Part shown: positions 42,898 through 51,963 of the stretch, piece after piece
Numbering within the stretch: position 1 is the stretch's first letter
Layout of the letters: every line of letters begins with the position of its first letter
NCBI RefSeq assembly: GCF_003097535.1
Contig: NZ_CP029187.1
Location: 2,604,001 to 2,668,000, forward strand
Direction of reading: 5' to 3'
Length of the DNA stretch: 64,000 nucleotides
From: Flavobacterium pallidum
Lineage (GTDB): Bacteria > Bacteroidota > Bacteroidia > Flavobacteriales > Flavobacteriaceae
The notes under the pieces: generated by a model
Told to the model about the DNA's origin: nothing
What the model saw: the letters and a program-made list of their open reading frames with translations, nothing else
Databases searched by the model: none
Program-made: the position numbers and the translations under genes

Positions 42898-42983
42898 TAG
42901 CCCCGATCGCAGCGGATATCCTTTTTGTTTTTTCTTTAAAAACAAAAAGATAGTAGCGAAGAGCGGGAATAAGCTCCTGAAAT
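42898..42983 (+). ncRNA. Structured intergenic element, copy 2 (candidate RNA family)
   Basis: Same flanks as the copy at 25992: CTAGCCCCGAT..AGCGG, ATCCTTTTT, then AAAAAGATA, AGCGGGAA and GCTCCT. The central stem is CTTTTTGTTTTT with AAAACAAAAAG, wholly different in sequence from the CCGGCT/AGCCGG stem of copy 1 but still paired. It lies in the divergent gap before the alpha-oxoamine synthase gene. The strand is assumed from similarity to copy 1. Confidence 0.5.
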
Positions 42984-43022
42984 AAAAAACAAATAATGCC
43001 CTTTTTTTATCCTATAAATCTT

Positions 43023-43030
43023 TATTTTTG
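43023..43030 (+). promoter_or_regulatory. -7 promoter element of the alpha-oxoamine synthase gene
   Basis: TATTTTTG, matching TAnnTTTG, about 42 nt before the ATG at 43073. A T-rich block 17-20 nt upstream may serve as -33. Confidence 0.45.
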
Positions 43031-43072
43031 CACGCGAAACAAAGCGGGAACGGAGCCCGAAACTGACAGATT

Positions 43073-44332
43073 ATGGTAAAAGATTTATTCGAAAGGATAC
43101 AGGACAACAAAGGCCCTTTAGGCAAATGGGCATCACAGGCGGAAGGCTATTATGTGTTCCCGAAACTCGAAGGCGAATTGGGGCCGCGCATGCAGTTCCA
43201 CGGAAAGGAAATCCTGAATTGGAGTATTAATGACTATTTGGGACTGGCAAACCATCCGGAAGTGCGCCAGGCCGATATTGATGCGGCGACGCAATACGGT
43301 GCAGCGTATCCGATGGGAGCGCGTATGATGAGCGGACAGACGACTGCACATGAGGAACTGGAGCGTGAACTGGCTGAATTTGTAATGAAGGAATCGGCTT
43401 ACCTGCTGAATTTCGGGTACCAGGGTATGGTGTCGACTATTGACGCTTTGGTGACCAAGAATGATATTATTGTGTATGATGTGGACTCGCATGCGTGCAT
43501 TATAGACGGTGTCCGTCTTCACATGGGCAAGCGTTTTACGTACCGCCACAACGATGTGGAGAGTATGGAGAAAAACCTGCAGCGTGCTACGAAAATGGCC
43601 GAAGAGACCGGAGGCGGCATCCTTTTTATTACGGAAGGTGTTTTCGGGATGCGTGGGCAGCAGGGAAAATTGAAAGAAATTGTTGAATTTAAGAAGAAAT
43701 ATAATTTCCGTCTGCTTGTTGATGATGCACATGGTTTTGGTACTTTGGGCAAGACCGGTGCCGGAGCAGGTGAGGAGCAGGGCGTGCAGGACGGGATTGA
43801 TGTGTACTTTTCGACTTTCGCCAAATCGATGGCGAATATCGGGGCATTCGTTGCTGCAGATAAGGCAATTATCGATTACCTGAAATACAATTTGCGTTCA
43901 CAGATGTTTGCGAAGGCGCTGCCGATGATACAGACGATCGGTTCTTTGAAAAGGCTTCGTATGTTGCGTACCATGCCGGAACTGAAGGACAAGCTTTGGG
44001 AGAACGTAAATGCGTTGCAGAACGGTTTGAAGGAAAGGGGCTTTGATATTGGTGATACGAATACCTGTGTAACGCCTGTGTATCTGAACGGAAGTATTCC
44101 TGAAGCGATGATGCTGGTGAATGATTTGCGTGAGAACTACCATATTTTCCTTTCAATCGTTGTTTATCCGGTAATCCCGAAAGGTATTATTTTGTTGAGG
44201 ATGATCCCTACGTCTTCTCATACCTTGCGTGATATCACGGAAACCCTTGATGCTTTTGAAGCTGTAAGAGAGAAATTGACTAATGGTACTTATTTGAAAC
44301 TGGCGGGTGAAAGGACTGTGGATGTTTCGTAA
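43073..44332 (+). CDS. Alpha-oxoamine synthase-family PLP enzyme (serine palmitoyltransferase-like)
   Basis: 419 residues, fold-type I PLP enzyme that condenses an amino acid with an acyl-CoA. Motifs: NDYLGLANHPEV, GARMMSGQTTAHEELE, LLVDDAHGFGTLGKTGAG and the Schiff-base lysine in STFAKSMANIGAF (Lys251). Bacteroidota use such enzymes for sphingolipids (serine) or sulfonolipids such as capnine (cysteate). Glycine C-acetyltransferase is another relative. The substrate cannot be told from the sequence. Single gene with its own promoter and terminator. The coding sequence uses preferred codons throughout, suggesting high expression. Confidence 0.88.
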   Translation: MVKDLFERIQDNKGPLGKWASQAEGYYVFPKLEGELGPRMQFHGKEILNWSINDYLGLANHPEVRQADIDAATQYGAAYPMGARMMSGQTTAHEELERELAEFVMKESAYLLNFGYQGMVSTIDALVTKNDIIVYDVDSHACIIDGVRLHMGKRFTYRHNDVESMEKNLQRATKMAEETGGGILFITEGVFGMRGQQGKLKEIVEFKKKYNFRLLVDDAHGFGTLGKTGAGAGEEQGVQDGIDVYFSTFAKSMANIGAFVAADKAIIDYLKYNLRSQMFAKALPMIQTIGSLKRLRMLRTMPELKDKLWENVNALQNGLKERGFDIGDTNTCVTPVYLNGSIPEAMMLVNDLRENYHIFLSIVVYPVIPKGIILLRMIPTSSHTLRDITETLDAFEAVREKLTNGTYLKLAGERTVDVS

Positions 44333-44370
44333 ATTAGAAAATGTGATAATTAGACATACATTTAGGAATA

Positions 44371-44410
44371 AAAAAAAAACCGTCGGCATATCGGCGGTTT
44401 TTTTTATTTT
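44371..44410 (+). terminator. Rho-independent terminator
   Basis: AAAAACCG and CGGTTTTT arms with an internal GTCGG/TCGGC stretch, long A and T runs on both sides. Confidence 0.75.
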
Positions 44411-44467
44411 AAGGAAATTTTCTAATTTATTTTCCCTAAATTTATAAGTAATCAAAAAATTCACATA

Positions 44468-44947
44468 ATGAAAAAGATTTTATTCGCAGCAGTTTTGTTG
44501 GCCATTGTCAGCTGTAAAAAAGAAGAAAAAGTCATTGAAGAAATTACACCGTTGCCTGTTCCTGAAGAAGCCGTGTCAAATACGGAATGCTTTCAGGCAG
44601 TGTTAAAAAAAGACACGATCACCTTAAGCATTGATTACAAGGGAAGTGAGGTGCCATCCGGAAAACTGACGTATAATTTTTTTGAAAAGGACAAAAGCGA
44701 CGGCTCCATCAGCGGGAAAATGCAGGGCGATACGCTATTTGCCAATTATATTTTTTCAGCTGAAGGACAAACCTCACAGCGTGAAGTGGCTTTCCTGAAA
44801 AAAGGCGACACGTTGACCGAAGGTTACGGTGACATCACCGATGACGGAAAAGGCAACGTAACGTTTAAAGACAAGAGCAAGCTGAAATTCGACGGGAATA
44901 CCGTATTGCATAAAATAGCCTGTAAAAAAGAAAGCCTCAAATACTGA
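44468..44947 (+). CDS. Lipoprotein of unknown function
   Basis: 159 residues. Lipoprotein signal MKKILFAAVLLAIVSCKKEEK. The mature part has a repeated strand pattern (KKDTITLSIDYKGSEVPSGK, GSISGKMQGDTLFANYIFSA, REVAFLKKGDTLTEGYGD), suggesting a small beta-sandwich or barrel. I know no named family for it. Its stop codon lies in the loop/right arm of a terminator shared with the convergent GNAT gene. Confidence 0.72.
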   Translation: MKKILFAAVLLAIVSCKKEEKVIEEITPLPVPEEAVSNTECFQAVLKKDTITLSIDYKGSEVPSGKLTYNFFEKDKSDGSISGKMQGDTLFANYIFSAEGQTSQREVAFLKKGDTLTEGYGDITDDGKGNVTFKDKSKLKFDGNTVLHKIACKKESLKY

Positions 44948-44957
44948 GGCTTTTTTT
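44931..44957. terminator. Bidirectional terminator overlapping a stop codon
   Basis: AAAGCCTCA / TGAGGCTTT nine-pair stem with a five-base loop and T run. The TGA stop of the upstream lipoprotein gene is part of the stem. Confidence 0.8.
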
Positions 44958-46074
44958 ATAAATCTTTACGGAAAGTCGCACGCTTCCTGAAGGTTACAGG
45001 ATCAAAATTCTTCCAGATGTTATGTATCGCATGGTTGTCGGAAAGTTCCGGTGTACGTATGCAGTCGACAATTCCTTTTTCCCTGAATGTCTTATAATAT
45101 TCGGAAAAAATGATTGCCGTAACACCTTTATTTTGATATTCGGGTGTGACACCTATAAGGTAGAATAGCGTTTTTTTACTATTTTTCCTCGCTTGCAGCA
45201 GATGATAAAATCCAAATGGGAACAGCTTTCCGTTCGCTTTTTGCAAGGCTTCCGCAAAAGAAGGCATGACAATACCGAAAGCCACCATATTTTCGTCCTT
45301 GTCAAAAATGAACTTAATGTATTCCGGATTGATGAATCCGATGTATTTCTTTTTGAAATACGCAATCTGGCTTTCATTGATCGCCACAAATGATGACAGG
45401 TCGGAATAACTGTTATTGAACAAATCAAACATCTGGTCGACATAGGGCATGATGTCTTTCGTTTTGGTGAAATTCATCGGTGTGAGCTGATACCTACGTT
45501 TAATCAGTCCTTCTATCTTCTCAAACATTTCAGGTTTTACATTAGCGAAAGGAAATTTATTTTCCAGGTATTCTTTTTCCATCACATAACCTAACTGCTC
45601 CAAATGTTTAGGATAATATGGATAATTATACCAGGTAATCATCGATCCGATTTCGTCGTAACCTTCGGTGATCATCCCCACTTTATCCAGGTTTGAAAAC
45701 CCAATCGGGCCTTCGGCGTAAGTCAGGTTGTTTTTCCTGCCGAGTTCGTACACTTTTTCGAGCAGGGATTTACTGACTTCAATATCATCAATAAAATCGA
45801 ACCAGCCGAAGCGTACTTTTTTCTTTTCCTGCTTATTGACTTCATCCCAATTGATGATCGCCGCAATACGGCCAACAGGTACATTGTCTTTGTAAGCGAT
45901 GTAAAATGTAGCTTCCGCGGTTTCAAAAGCAGGATTTGTATTCCTGTCAAAGCCCGCAAGCTCGTCGTTGATTAATGGCGGGACCCAATAAGGGTCATTT
46001 TTGTAAAGTGAAAAAGGGAATTTCACGAATTCCCGCATTAGTTTTGGCGTATTGGCTTCAATAACTGTTATCAT
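44956..46074 (-). CDS. GNAT-superfamily acyltransferase, YghO-like
   Basis: 372 residues. The N-terminal half has LMREFVKFPFSLYKNDPYWVPPL, FYIAYKDNVPVGRIAAIIN and EGPIGFSNLDKVGMITEGYD, a pattern shared with YghO-type proteins. A second acetyltransferase-like region near 300-345 has FYLIGVTPEYQNKGVTAIIF, the acetyl-CoA-binding turn. No substrate is known. Overlaps the preceding outer-membrane protein gene by four bases (ATGA), so both are translated from one message. Confidence 0.83.
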   Translation of the reverse strand: MITVIEANTPKLMREFVKFPFSLYKNDPYWVPPLINDELAGFDRNTNPAFETAEATFYIAYKDNVPVGRIAAIINWDEVNKQEKKKVRFGWFDFIDDIEVSKSLLEKVYELGRKNNLTYAEGPIGFSNLDKVGMITEGYDEIGSMITWYNYPYYPKHLEQLGYVMEKEYLENKFPFANVKPEMFEKIEGLIKRRYQLTPMNFTKTKDIMPYVDQMFDLFNNSYSDLSSFVAINESQIAYFKKKYIGFINPEYIKFIFDKDENMVAFGIVMPSFAEALQKANGKLFPFGFYHLLQARKNSKKTLFYLIGVTPEYQNKGVTAIIFSEYYKTFREKGIVDCIRTPELSDNHAIHNIWKNFDPVTFRKRATFRKDL

Positions 46075-47033
46075 TTCGCTGGGGCTTCTACTTCAACCTC
46101 GTCTTTACGTTTCTTTTTCTTCTTTTTCTTTTTGTCCTTATCCTTGTCTTTGTCGTCCTTCCCACTGCGGATCAGGACCGGTTTGTAGTTTTTGTCAAAA
46201 CGCCAGGAAAGCCCGATTCCGCCCGAAAAAATCGATGGGGTATCTTTCATATTGAATGTCACCGACCCGTCAAGCTGGATGTTTTCACGGATTAAGTATG
46301 CCGCCCCGCCACGGATTAATGCGTCAGAATAATAGTCGCTTTTATAATTCTGGTTTTCGATAAAGGCCGACCATTTTTCGGTAATGCCTTTGGTCAGTGT
46401 CAAAATCAGCCCGTAGCTTGGGAAATCGCTGGTGACTTTATCGGCAATAATATTGGTTACGAAAACGTACCCGCCGGAGAATTGATTCTGAGTAATGACC
46501 ATGATTTTCGGGCTCACAGAAGGATCGGTCTCAAATGTAAACGGATTATCGAAATTCAGGTTGACACCCGCATACGCCGCAATAGCAGGGATAAACTCCC
46601 TCCATTTGAATTTGTGGCTGGCTTTCCAGCTGTAAAGGTTTGGCTTTTCCTCGTAATTTTTGTTCGGATCATAAAAAAGGTATTTTGCCCCGATGGTCGT
46701 TTGCCGTAAAGCGCTCCTGTTTTCGCTGCCCAAAGGCGTGTTGTAGGCATCGTACTGGTATTGTATGTCGAACATGAATTCAAGCTGCTCATAAAACAAT
46801 CCCCAACGCAGGCTCAGGTCCATGTCCATTCCATTCGTATCTGTGGCAAGCAGTTTGTGTTTTTCGACAAAGCCGCTCAGGCCGCCTTCTGCCTGGAAGA
46901 CGCTTTTGCCTACAGAAAATGCGGAAAGTGATTTCCCGGGACGATTGGAATTGATGACGTCAGTGTATTGTGCCGAAATATTAGCGGCACCAAGTATTGA
47001 TAACAATAGAACACAAATCCTGATTTTGCTCAT
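46071..47033 (-). CDS. Outer-membrane transporter-like beta-barrel protein
   Basis: 320 residues from ATG 47033 (MSKIRICVLLLSILGAANISAQ signal peptide, start shortened from the longer frame). It resembles the MetA-pathway-of-phenol-degradation (Phenol_MetA_deg) barrel family: DVINSNRPGKSLSAFSVGK at the start and FSGGIGLSWRFDK near the end. An unusual hydrophilic tail follows the last strand, with an alternating Asp/Lys run, eight lysines in a row and VEVEAPAK. Role unknown. Translationally coupled to the GNAT gene. Confidence 0.78.
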   Translation of the reverse strand: MSKIRICVLLLSILGAANISAQYTDVINSNRPGKSLSAFSVGKSVFQAEGGLSGFVEKHKLLATDTNGMDMDLSLRWGLFYEQLEFMFDIQYQYDAYNTPLGSENRSALRQTTIGAKYLFYDPNKNYEEKPNLYSWKASHKFKWREFIPAIAAYAGVNLNFDNPFTFETDPSVSPKIMVITQNQFSGGYVFVTNIIADKVTSDFPSYGLILTLTKGITEKWSAFIENQNYKSDYYSDALIRGGAAYLIRENIQLDGSVTFNMKDTPSIFSGGIGLSWRFDKNYKPVLIRSGKDDKDKDKDKKKKKKKKRKDEVEVEAPAK

Positions 47034-47127
47034 GAGCGCTTTATTTGTAGAAAACATTCGTCTCAAAAGTACTATAATTTATTATTTATTTATGAATCAA
47101 ATTTCAATTTTAATAGAAGTGATTCGT

Positions 47128-47135
47128 TAAATTTG
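47128..47135 (+). promoter_or_regulatory. -7 promoter element of the DUF4834 gene
   Basis: TAAATTTG, matching TAnnTTTG, 17 nt before the ATG at 47152. Confidence 0.45.
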
Positions 47136-47151
47136 ACAAATTTTATTCCCC

Positions 47152-47436
47152 ATGGAAACAGCCAGTTTTACAAAATTATTGGAAACGATCTTCTACATCA
47201 TCGTGTTCTATTACGTATTTAAATTCTTTGCGAAACTGTTCCTTCCGGTAGTGGTCAAGAAAGTGGTGCAGAAAGCCGAACAGAATTTTCACCAGCAATA
47301 CCAGCAGCAACAGCAATATTACAACCAACAGCAAAAACAAAACCAGGACGAGATTATCAATAATTCGAATAAATCCACAAAACCCAGGGAAACCAAAAAA
47401 GTAGGTGAGTATGTGGATTATGAAGAAATTGATTAA
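47152..47436 (+). CDS. DUF4834-family small membrane protein
   Basis: 94 residues: one N-terminal membrane helix (LETIFYIIVFYYVFKFFAKLF), a Gln/Tyr-rich low-complexity middle (QQYQQQQQYYNQQQKQNQ), and a conserved C-terminal block KKVGEYVDYEEID. This layout matches DUF4834 of Flavobacteriia. Function unknown. It lies upstream of the yfhO-like gene, separated by a strongly palindromic 70-bp gap. Confidence 0.82.
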   Translation: METASFTKLLETIFYIIVFYYVFKFFAKLFLPVVVKKVVQKAEQNFHQQYQQQQQYYNQQQKQNQDEIINNSNKSTKPRETKKVGEYVDYEEID

Positions 47437-47507
47437 GTTTGCAACACACAGTTCCTAAGCGCCATCAGCGCGTATTTTCCTGTTTTTCAGGAACGGAATG
47501 CAAACTT
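47435..47507. repeat. Nested palindrome between the DUF4834 and YfhO genes
   Basis: Outer arms AAGTTTGCA (47435-47443) and TGCAAACTT (47499-47507) are perfect inverses. Inside are GCGC-CATCA-GCGC (47459-47471) and TTCCTG-TTTTT-CAGGAA (47477-47493); GTTCCT at 47451 can compete for the same AGGAAC. The left arm overlaps the DUF4834 stop codon. It could be an RNA structure in the yfhO leader or another inverted-arm element. Confidence 0.6.
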
Positions 47508-47519
47508 TAAACCGACTAA

Positions 47520-49991
47520 ATGAAGATTCTCAACAGGTTCTTTCCGCATGCTTTGGCCATTTTCGGCTTTGTCCTTATTTCCCTCGTATATTTTTATCCT
47601 GTTTTACAGCAAAAAGCCATCCTGCAGTCCGATATACAGCAGTATACCGGAATGGCAAAGGAGCAGAATGATTTCCGTGCGCAGGAAAATGCGGAACCGT
47701 TCTGGACGAATTCTTCTTTCGGCGGCATGCCTACATACCAGCTTGGCGCTAATTATCCACACAATTATGTCAAGAAAATCGATGCAGTGCTGCGGTTCCT
47801 GCCTCGTCCGGCGGACTATCTTTTCTTGTATTTCCTCGGTTTTTACGGCCTTTTGCTCGTCATGAAAACCGATCCGCTGAAAGCTTTTTTCGGTGCTTTG
47901 GCTTTCGGGTTTTCCACTTATTTTATTGTCATCCTGGGCGTTGGGCATAATGCAAAAGCGCATGCCATTGCGTATATGCCGCTTGTGGTTGCCGGAACGA
48001 TTTTAGTATTCCGGAAACGGTATATTTATGGAGCACTTTTAACAATGGTAGCCGTGGCGCTTGAAATCAATGCGAACCACTTCCAGATGACGTATTACCT
48101 GCTGATTTTACTGTTGGCCATCACCACATATTTTATTTATAAATTCGCCAAAGCTAAAGAATACAGGCCTTTAATGATTTGTTTCGCAAGCCTGGCCGGT
48201 GCCGTATTGCTTGCCGTTGGTGCCAACGCCACGGGTTTGCTCGCTACTGCAGAATATACGAGTTTCAGTATGCGGAGCAAAAGCGAGCTTACCTTCAAGC
48301 CTGATGGCAATAAACACGAGGAAACCTCGATGCCGCGGGATTACATCACCCAATACAGTTATGGGATTGCCGAAAGTTTTGATCTGATCGCCCCGGGATT
48401 ATTCGGTGGGTCGAATGGCGAAAAACTGGGTCCGGATTCCAAGGTGGTCCAATATCTGCAAACGCAGCCCGTTGCTGAAGGGCAGTACCTTTCCAGGGAC
48501 GAGGCTGTAAAATATGCCGCTGATGGTATGCCGGTGTATTGGGGTGACCAGCCTGGTGTAGCCGCTCCTGCTTATATCGGTGCGATTGTATTTTTCCTTT
48601 GTGTAATCGGGCTTTTTAACGACAAGCGGAAAATCAAATATGCCTTCCTTGCCGGTGCCATCGTTTCGCTGATGCTGTCCTGGGGGAAGAATTTCCCGGC
48701 TTTAACCGATTTCTTTATCGACCACGTCCCGATGTATGATAAATTCCGCGCCGTATCCTCGATACAGGTAGTATTGGAATTGTGCATGCCGGTTTTGGCG
48801 GTGATGGGATTGAAAAGCTACTTCGAATCCGATAAGGAAACACAATGGAACTCACTTAAAAAATCGGCCATCGTAAGCCTTGGTCTTTTGGTATTATTGT
48901 TGGTCTGCAAAGGCATGTTCCGTTTTACAAGCATCAACGATGAAGGTATGGATCCTGCATTTATCGATGCGATCACCCAGGACAGGAAAGCATTATATTC
49001 TTCTGATTTATGGCGGTCGATCTTGCTGATTGCCATCTCCGGCGGAATTTTATGGATGCATATGAAAGGAAAACTTTCAAACATGATTGCCGTAATTCTC
49101 GTTGGGGTCTTAATGGTAGGCGATTTGGTTCTGGTCGACAAAAGATACGTCAGCAGTGATAAATTCGTAGACAAATACCAGGTAGAGCATCCGTTCGAGC
49201 CATCGCAGGCAGATCAGGAGATACTGAAGGATAAAAGCAATTACCGCGTATATGACATACAGGGACGGATGCAGGCCAAGGCCTCTTACTTCCATAAATC
49301 CATCGGTGGTTACAGTGCCGTAAGGCCAAGGAGGCTTGATGAAGTCATCGATTATCAGATTGATACAAAACTGAGCAAACTCGCTGAGATCATCGATCCG
49401 GAGACCTTAAGTTTGAAAACCAGTATCCCGGCTTTGGACATGCTTAATGTAAAATACCTGATCGTGGCGACACGTGACGGCGAATTGCCTGTGACCAATC
49501 CTTTTGCCAATGGCAATGCCTGGTTTGTGTCTTCTGCAAAAACCGTCGCTTCCGCAGATGACGAGATGAAAAGCCTTACCAAAGACGATCTTAAGAACCA
49601 AGCGGTGGTCAACACAACGGCATTTCCTGAATTCAGGGCCACAACCTTTACAAAAGACAGTACTGCAACCATCACACTCGAAGCATCCAAATCAAATTAC
49701 CTGAAATACAAAACCAGCAATTCAGCAAATGGCCTCGCCGTATTTTCGGAGATTTACTATCCAAAGGGCTGGAATGCTTATGTTGACGGTAAAGCGACAA
49801 GTCATTTCCGTGCCGATTATGTCTTGCGTGCTATGGAAATCCCTGCCGGACAACATACGGTGGAATTCAAATTTGAGCCTCAGGTGGTAAAAACCGGAAG
49901 CCTGATTTCGCTTGTAAGCGCCGCATTGATGCTGTTGCTGCTCATTGGCGGAATTTACGTAGAGAACAAAAAGCAAACCAAACCCGCATAA
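47520..49991 (+). CDS. YfhO-family membrane protein
   Basis: 823 residues. About twelve membrane helices (first at 10-30) are followed by a large extracytoplasmic part and one last helix (TGSLISLVSAALMLLLLIGGIYV). The GT-C-like N-terminal region has QSDIQQYTGMAKEQNDFRAQ and FWTNSSFGGMPTYQLG, typical YfhO sequences. The B. subtilis member adds GlcNAc to lipoteichoic acid, so a role in glycosylating a surface polymer from a lipid-linked sugar is plausible. First of four tightly spaced genes for surface glycans. Confidence 0.88.
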   Translation: MKILNRFFPHALAIFGFVLISLVYFYPVLQQKAILQSDIQQYTGMAKEQNDFRAQENAEPFWTNSSFGGMPTYQLGANYPHNYVKKIDAVLRFLPRPADYLFLYFLGFYGLLLVMKTDPLKAFFGALAFGFSTYFIVILGVGHNAKAHAIAYMPLVVAGTILVFRKRYIYGALLTMVAVALEINANHFQMTYYLLILLLAITTYFIYKFAKAKEYRPLMICFASLAGAVLLAVGANATGLLATAEYTSFSMRSKSELTFKPDGNKHEETSMPRDYITQYSYGIAESFDLIAPGLFGGSNGEKLGPDSKVVQYLQTQPVAEGQYLSRDEAVKYAADGMPVYWGDQPGVAAPAYIGAIVFFLCVIGLFNDKRKIKYAFLAGAIVSLMLSWGKNFPALTDFFIDHVPMYDKFRAVSSIQVVLELCMPVLAVMGLKSYFESDKETQWNSLKKSAIVSLGLLVLLLVCKGMFRFTSINDEGMDPAFIDAITQDRKALYSSDLWRSILLIAISGGILWMHMKGKLSNMIAVILVGVLMVGDLVLVDKRYVSSDKFVDKYQVEHPFEPSQADQEILKDKSNYRVYDIQGRMQAKASYFHKSIGGYSAVRPRRLDEVIDYQIDTKLSKLAEIIDPETLSLKTSIPALDMLNVKYLIVATRDGELPVTNPFANGNAWFVSSAKTVASADDEMKSLTKDDLKNQAVVNTTAFPEFRATTFTKDSTATITLEASKSNYLKYKTSNSANGLAVFSEIYYPKGWNAYVDGKATSHFRADYVLRAMEIPAGQHTVEFKFEPQVVKTGSLISLVSAALMLLLLIGGIYVENKKQTKPA

Positions 49992-50001
49992 AACCGAAAT
50001 A

Positions 50002-51306
50002 TTGGAAACCGGGCCCGAAAAAGTATTGATCATTTCTTACTATTGGCCGCCAGCCGGTGGTCCCGGGGTGCAGCGTTGGCTTAAATTCGTAAAGTATCTT
50101 CCCGATTTTGGCATTACGCCTGTAGTATATGTCCCTGAAAATCCCACGTACCCGATTATTGATGAAGGATTGTTGGGTGAAGTGTCCCAAAAAGCCATCA
50201 TCCTGAAGCATAGAATCACTGAACCATACGGACTGGCAACAGCTTTTTCAGGAAAAAAAAGCAAAAAAATCAGTTCCGGGATTATTCCGCACCAAAAGAA
50301 ACAGTCTTTTGTTGAAAGGCTCATGCTTTGGGTCCGCGGTAATATTTTCATTCCGGACGCGCGGTTTCTTTGGGTGAAACCATCCATAAAGTATCTTTCG
50401 GATTATATTCGGGAAAATGACATCAAAACCATCATCACTTCGGGTCCGCCGCATAGCCTGCATTTAATCGGGCTTGGATTGAAAAATGAACTTAAAGTGA
50501 ACTGGATTGCCGATTTCCGCGATCCCTGGACGACCATCGGGTATCACAAAGCGTTGAAATTATCGTCTTATGCGGCAAAAAAACATAAGAAACTTGAAAG
50601 TGAAGTTTTAACTAAAGCAGATACCATCTTAGTCACCAGCAACACTACGAAATCCGAATTCCAGGTATTGACTTCCAGGCCGATTGAAGTCATTACAAAT
50701 GGTTATGATGCTGAAATCATCGGTAAAATTTCACCTGACGAAAAATTTTCACTGGCACACATAGGTTCTTTTTTATCAGAAAGAAATCCACGGATTTTAT
50801 GGGAATCGTTAAGCCAATTGGTTTTGGAAAATCCTGCTTTCGCAAATGATTTCGAATTGAAATTGATTGGTGCTGTGAGTAGGGAAGTGCTGGATTCCAT
50901 TTCTGAATACAATTTAGATCCGTATTTAAATAATATTGGATATGTTTCTCATTACGATGCAATTAAGCATCAAAGAAGTTCTCAGGTTTTACTGTTAATT
51001 GAGATCAATTCAGAAGATACAAAAAGCATCATTCCCGGAAAGCTTTTCGAATACATGGTTTCCGAAAGGCCGATAATCGGTATTGGTCCCGAAGGCTCTG
51101 ATTTTGCTTTTATCCTAAAGGAAACCAACACCGGTAAATTCTTCACTTACGATCAGAAAGAACCAATTAAAGAGTCTATTTTAGCGTATTACAATCTTTA
51201 TAAGGAAAATAACCTGAAAGTTTTCCCGGTGGGCCTGCAGCAATATTCGCGTAGGAACCTTACTGCTAAACTTGCATCTCTTTTAAAAAGTGTGAACCAT
51301 GAATAA
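50002..51306 (+). CDS. Glycosyltransferase, GT4-like
   Basis: 434 residues. N-terminal KVLIISYYWPPAGGPGVQRWLKF is typical of the GT-B acceptor domain. The C-terminal domain has AHIGSFLSERNPRILWESL and LLLIEINSEDTKSIIPGKLFEYMVSERPIIGI, the nucleotide-sugar side with a Glu-rich motif. The start is a TTG (METGPEKVL), since no ATG or GTG is in frame nearby. It lies 10 bp after yfhO and overlaps the next gene by 8 bp. Sugar and acceptor unknown. Confidence 0.88.
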   Translation: METGPEKVLIISYYWPPAGGPGVQRWLKFVKYLPDFGITPVVYVPENPTYPIIDEGLLGEVSQKAIILKHRITEPYGLATAFSGKKSKKISSGIIPHQKKQSFVERLMLWVRGNIFIPDARFLWVKPSIKYLSDYIRENDIKTIITSGPPHSLHLIGLGLKNELKVNWIADFRDPWTTIGYHKALKLSSYAAKKHKKLESEVLTKADTILVTSNTTKSEFQVLTSRPIEVITNGYDAEIIGKISPDEKFSLAHIGSFLSERNPRILWESLSQLVLENPAFANDFELKLIGAVSREVLDSISEYNLDPYLNNIGYVSHYDAIKHQRSSQVLLLIEINSEDTKSIIPGKLFEYMVSERPIIGIGPEGSDFAFILKETNTGKFFTYDQKEPIKESILAYYNLYKENNLKVFPVGLQQYSRRNLTAKLASLLKSVNHE

Positions 51307-51961
51307 ACTATGCTATGCTTTTTTTATATTTTTTTCATCGATTGCGTTTGCACAGGAGGAAGCCCCTGATATCAGTTCCGATGTTGAGGAGGAAGCGATT
51401 ATAGAATTTACTGACGGAACACAACTTGAAGGGTATGCAATTATTCAGCATAAGGGGTGGGGCGAACAGCATGATATGATTAAGTTCAGGCTGACTTCCG
51501 ACGGTAAAGCAGATTTATGGGATGAAACGATGTGTACAGGGGTCTTTATTAAACATGAAGGCATTCAGCATGAATATAAATACGTTACCATGGCACGTTT
51601 TGATTTGCACCCCAGGCTGCTGAAAGTATTCAGTGAAGGAAGTGTCATGTTGTATGGTGATGTCACCATCGATGACAGGACTTTTTCAATGAAACCGAAG
51701 ATACTGGAAAAAACTGCCAGGAATGGTAATACGCGTTCAGAAAAGGGTGATTACGGTTATACAGAAGGTGTTACATTTTACCTGAAAAGCGAACGCGATG
51801 CTTATCCAGTTAAACTCTGGAGCCTGTTGAGCTGGAAGAAAAAAGCAAAAGATTACTTCAAAGATTGCCCCGAATTAATAGAAAAAATCGAAAGCAAAGA
51901 ATTCACTTCAAAGAACATCCCCGAAATGGTCGATTTTTACAATAATACCTGCGGCGAATAA
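51299..51961 (+). CDS. Secreted protein of unknown function in a glycan cluster
   Basis: 220 residues with a signal peptide (MNKLCYAFFIFFSSIAFAQ). The mature part starts acidic (EEAPDISSDVEEEAIIEF), then has DGTQLEGYAIIQHKGWGEQ, EYKYVTMARFDLHPRLLK and ERDAYPVKLWSLLSWKKKAKDYF. No domain is recognised. The 8-bp overlap with the glycosyltransferase and 2-bp gap to the flippase make cotranscription very likely. It may be a periplasmic factor of the same pathway. Confidence 0.72.
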   Translation: MNKLCYAFFIFFSSIAFAQEEAPDISSDVEEEAIIEFTDGTQLEGYAIIQHKGWGEQHDMIKFRLTSDGKADLWDETMCTGVFIKHEGIQHEYKYVTMARFDLHPRLLKVFSEGSVMLYGDVTIDDRTFSMKPKILEKTARNGNTRSEKGDYGYTEGVTFYLKSERDAYPVKLWSLLSWKKKAKDYFKDCPELIEKIESKEFTSKNIPEMVDFYNNTCGE

Positions 51962-51963
51962 TC

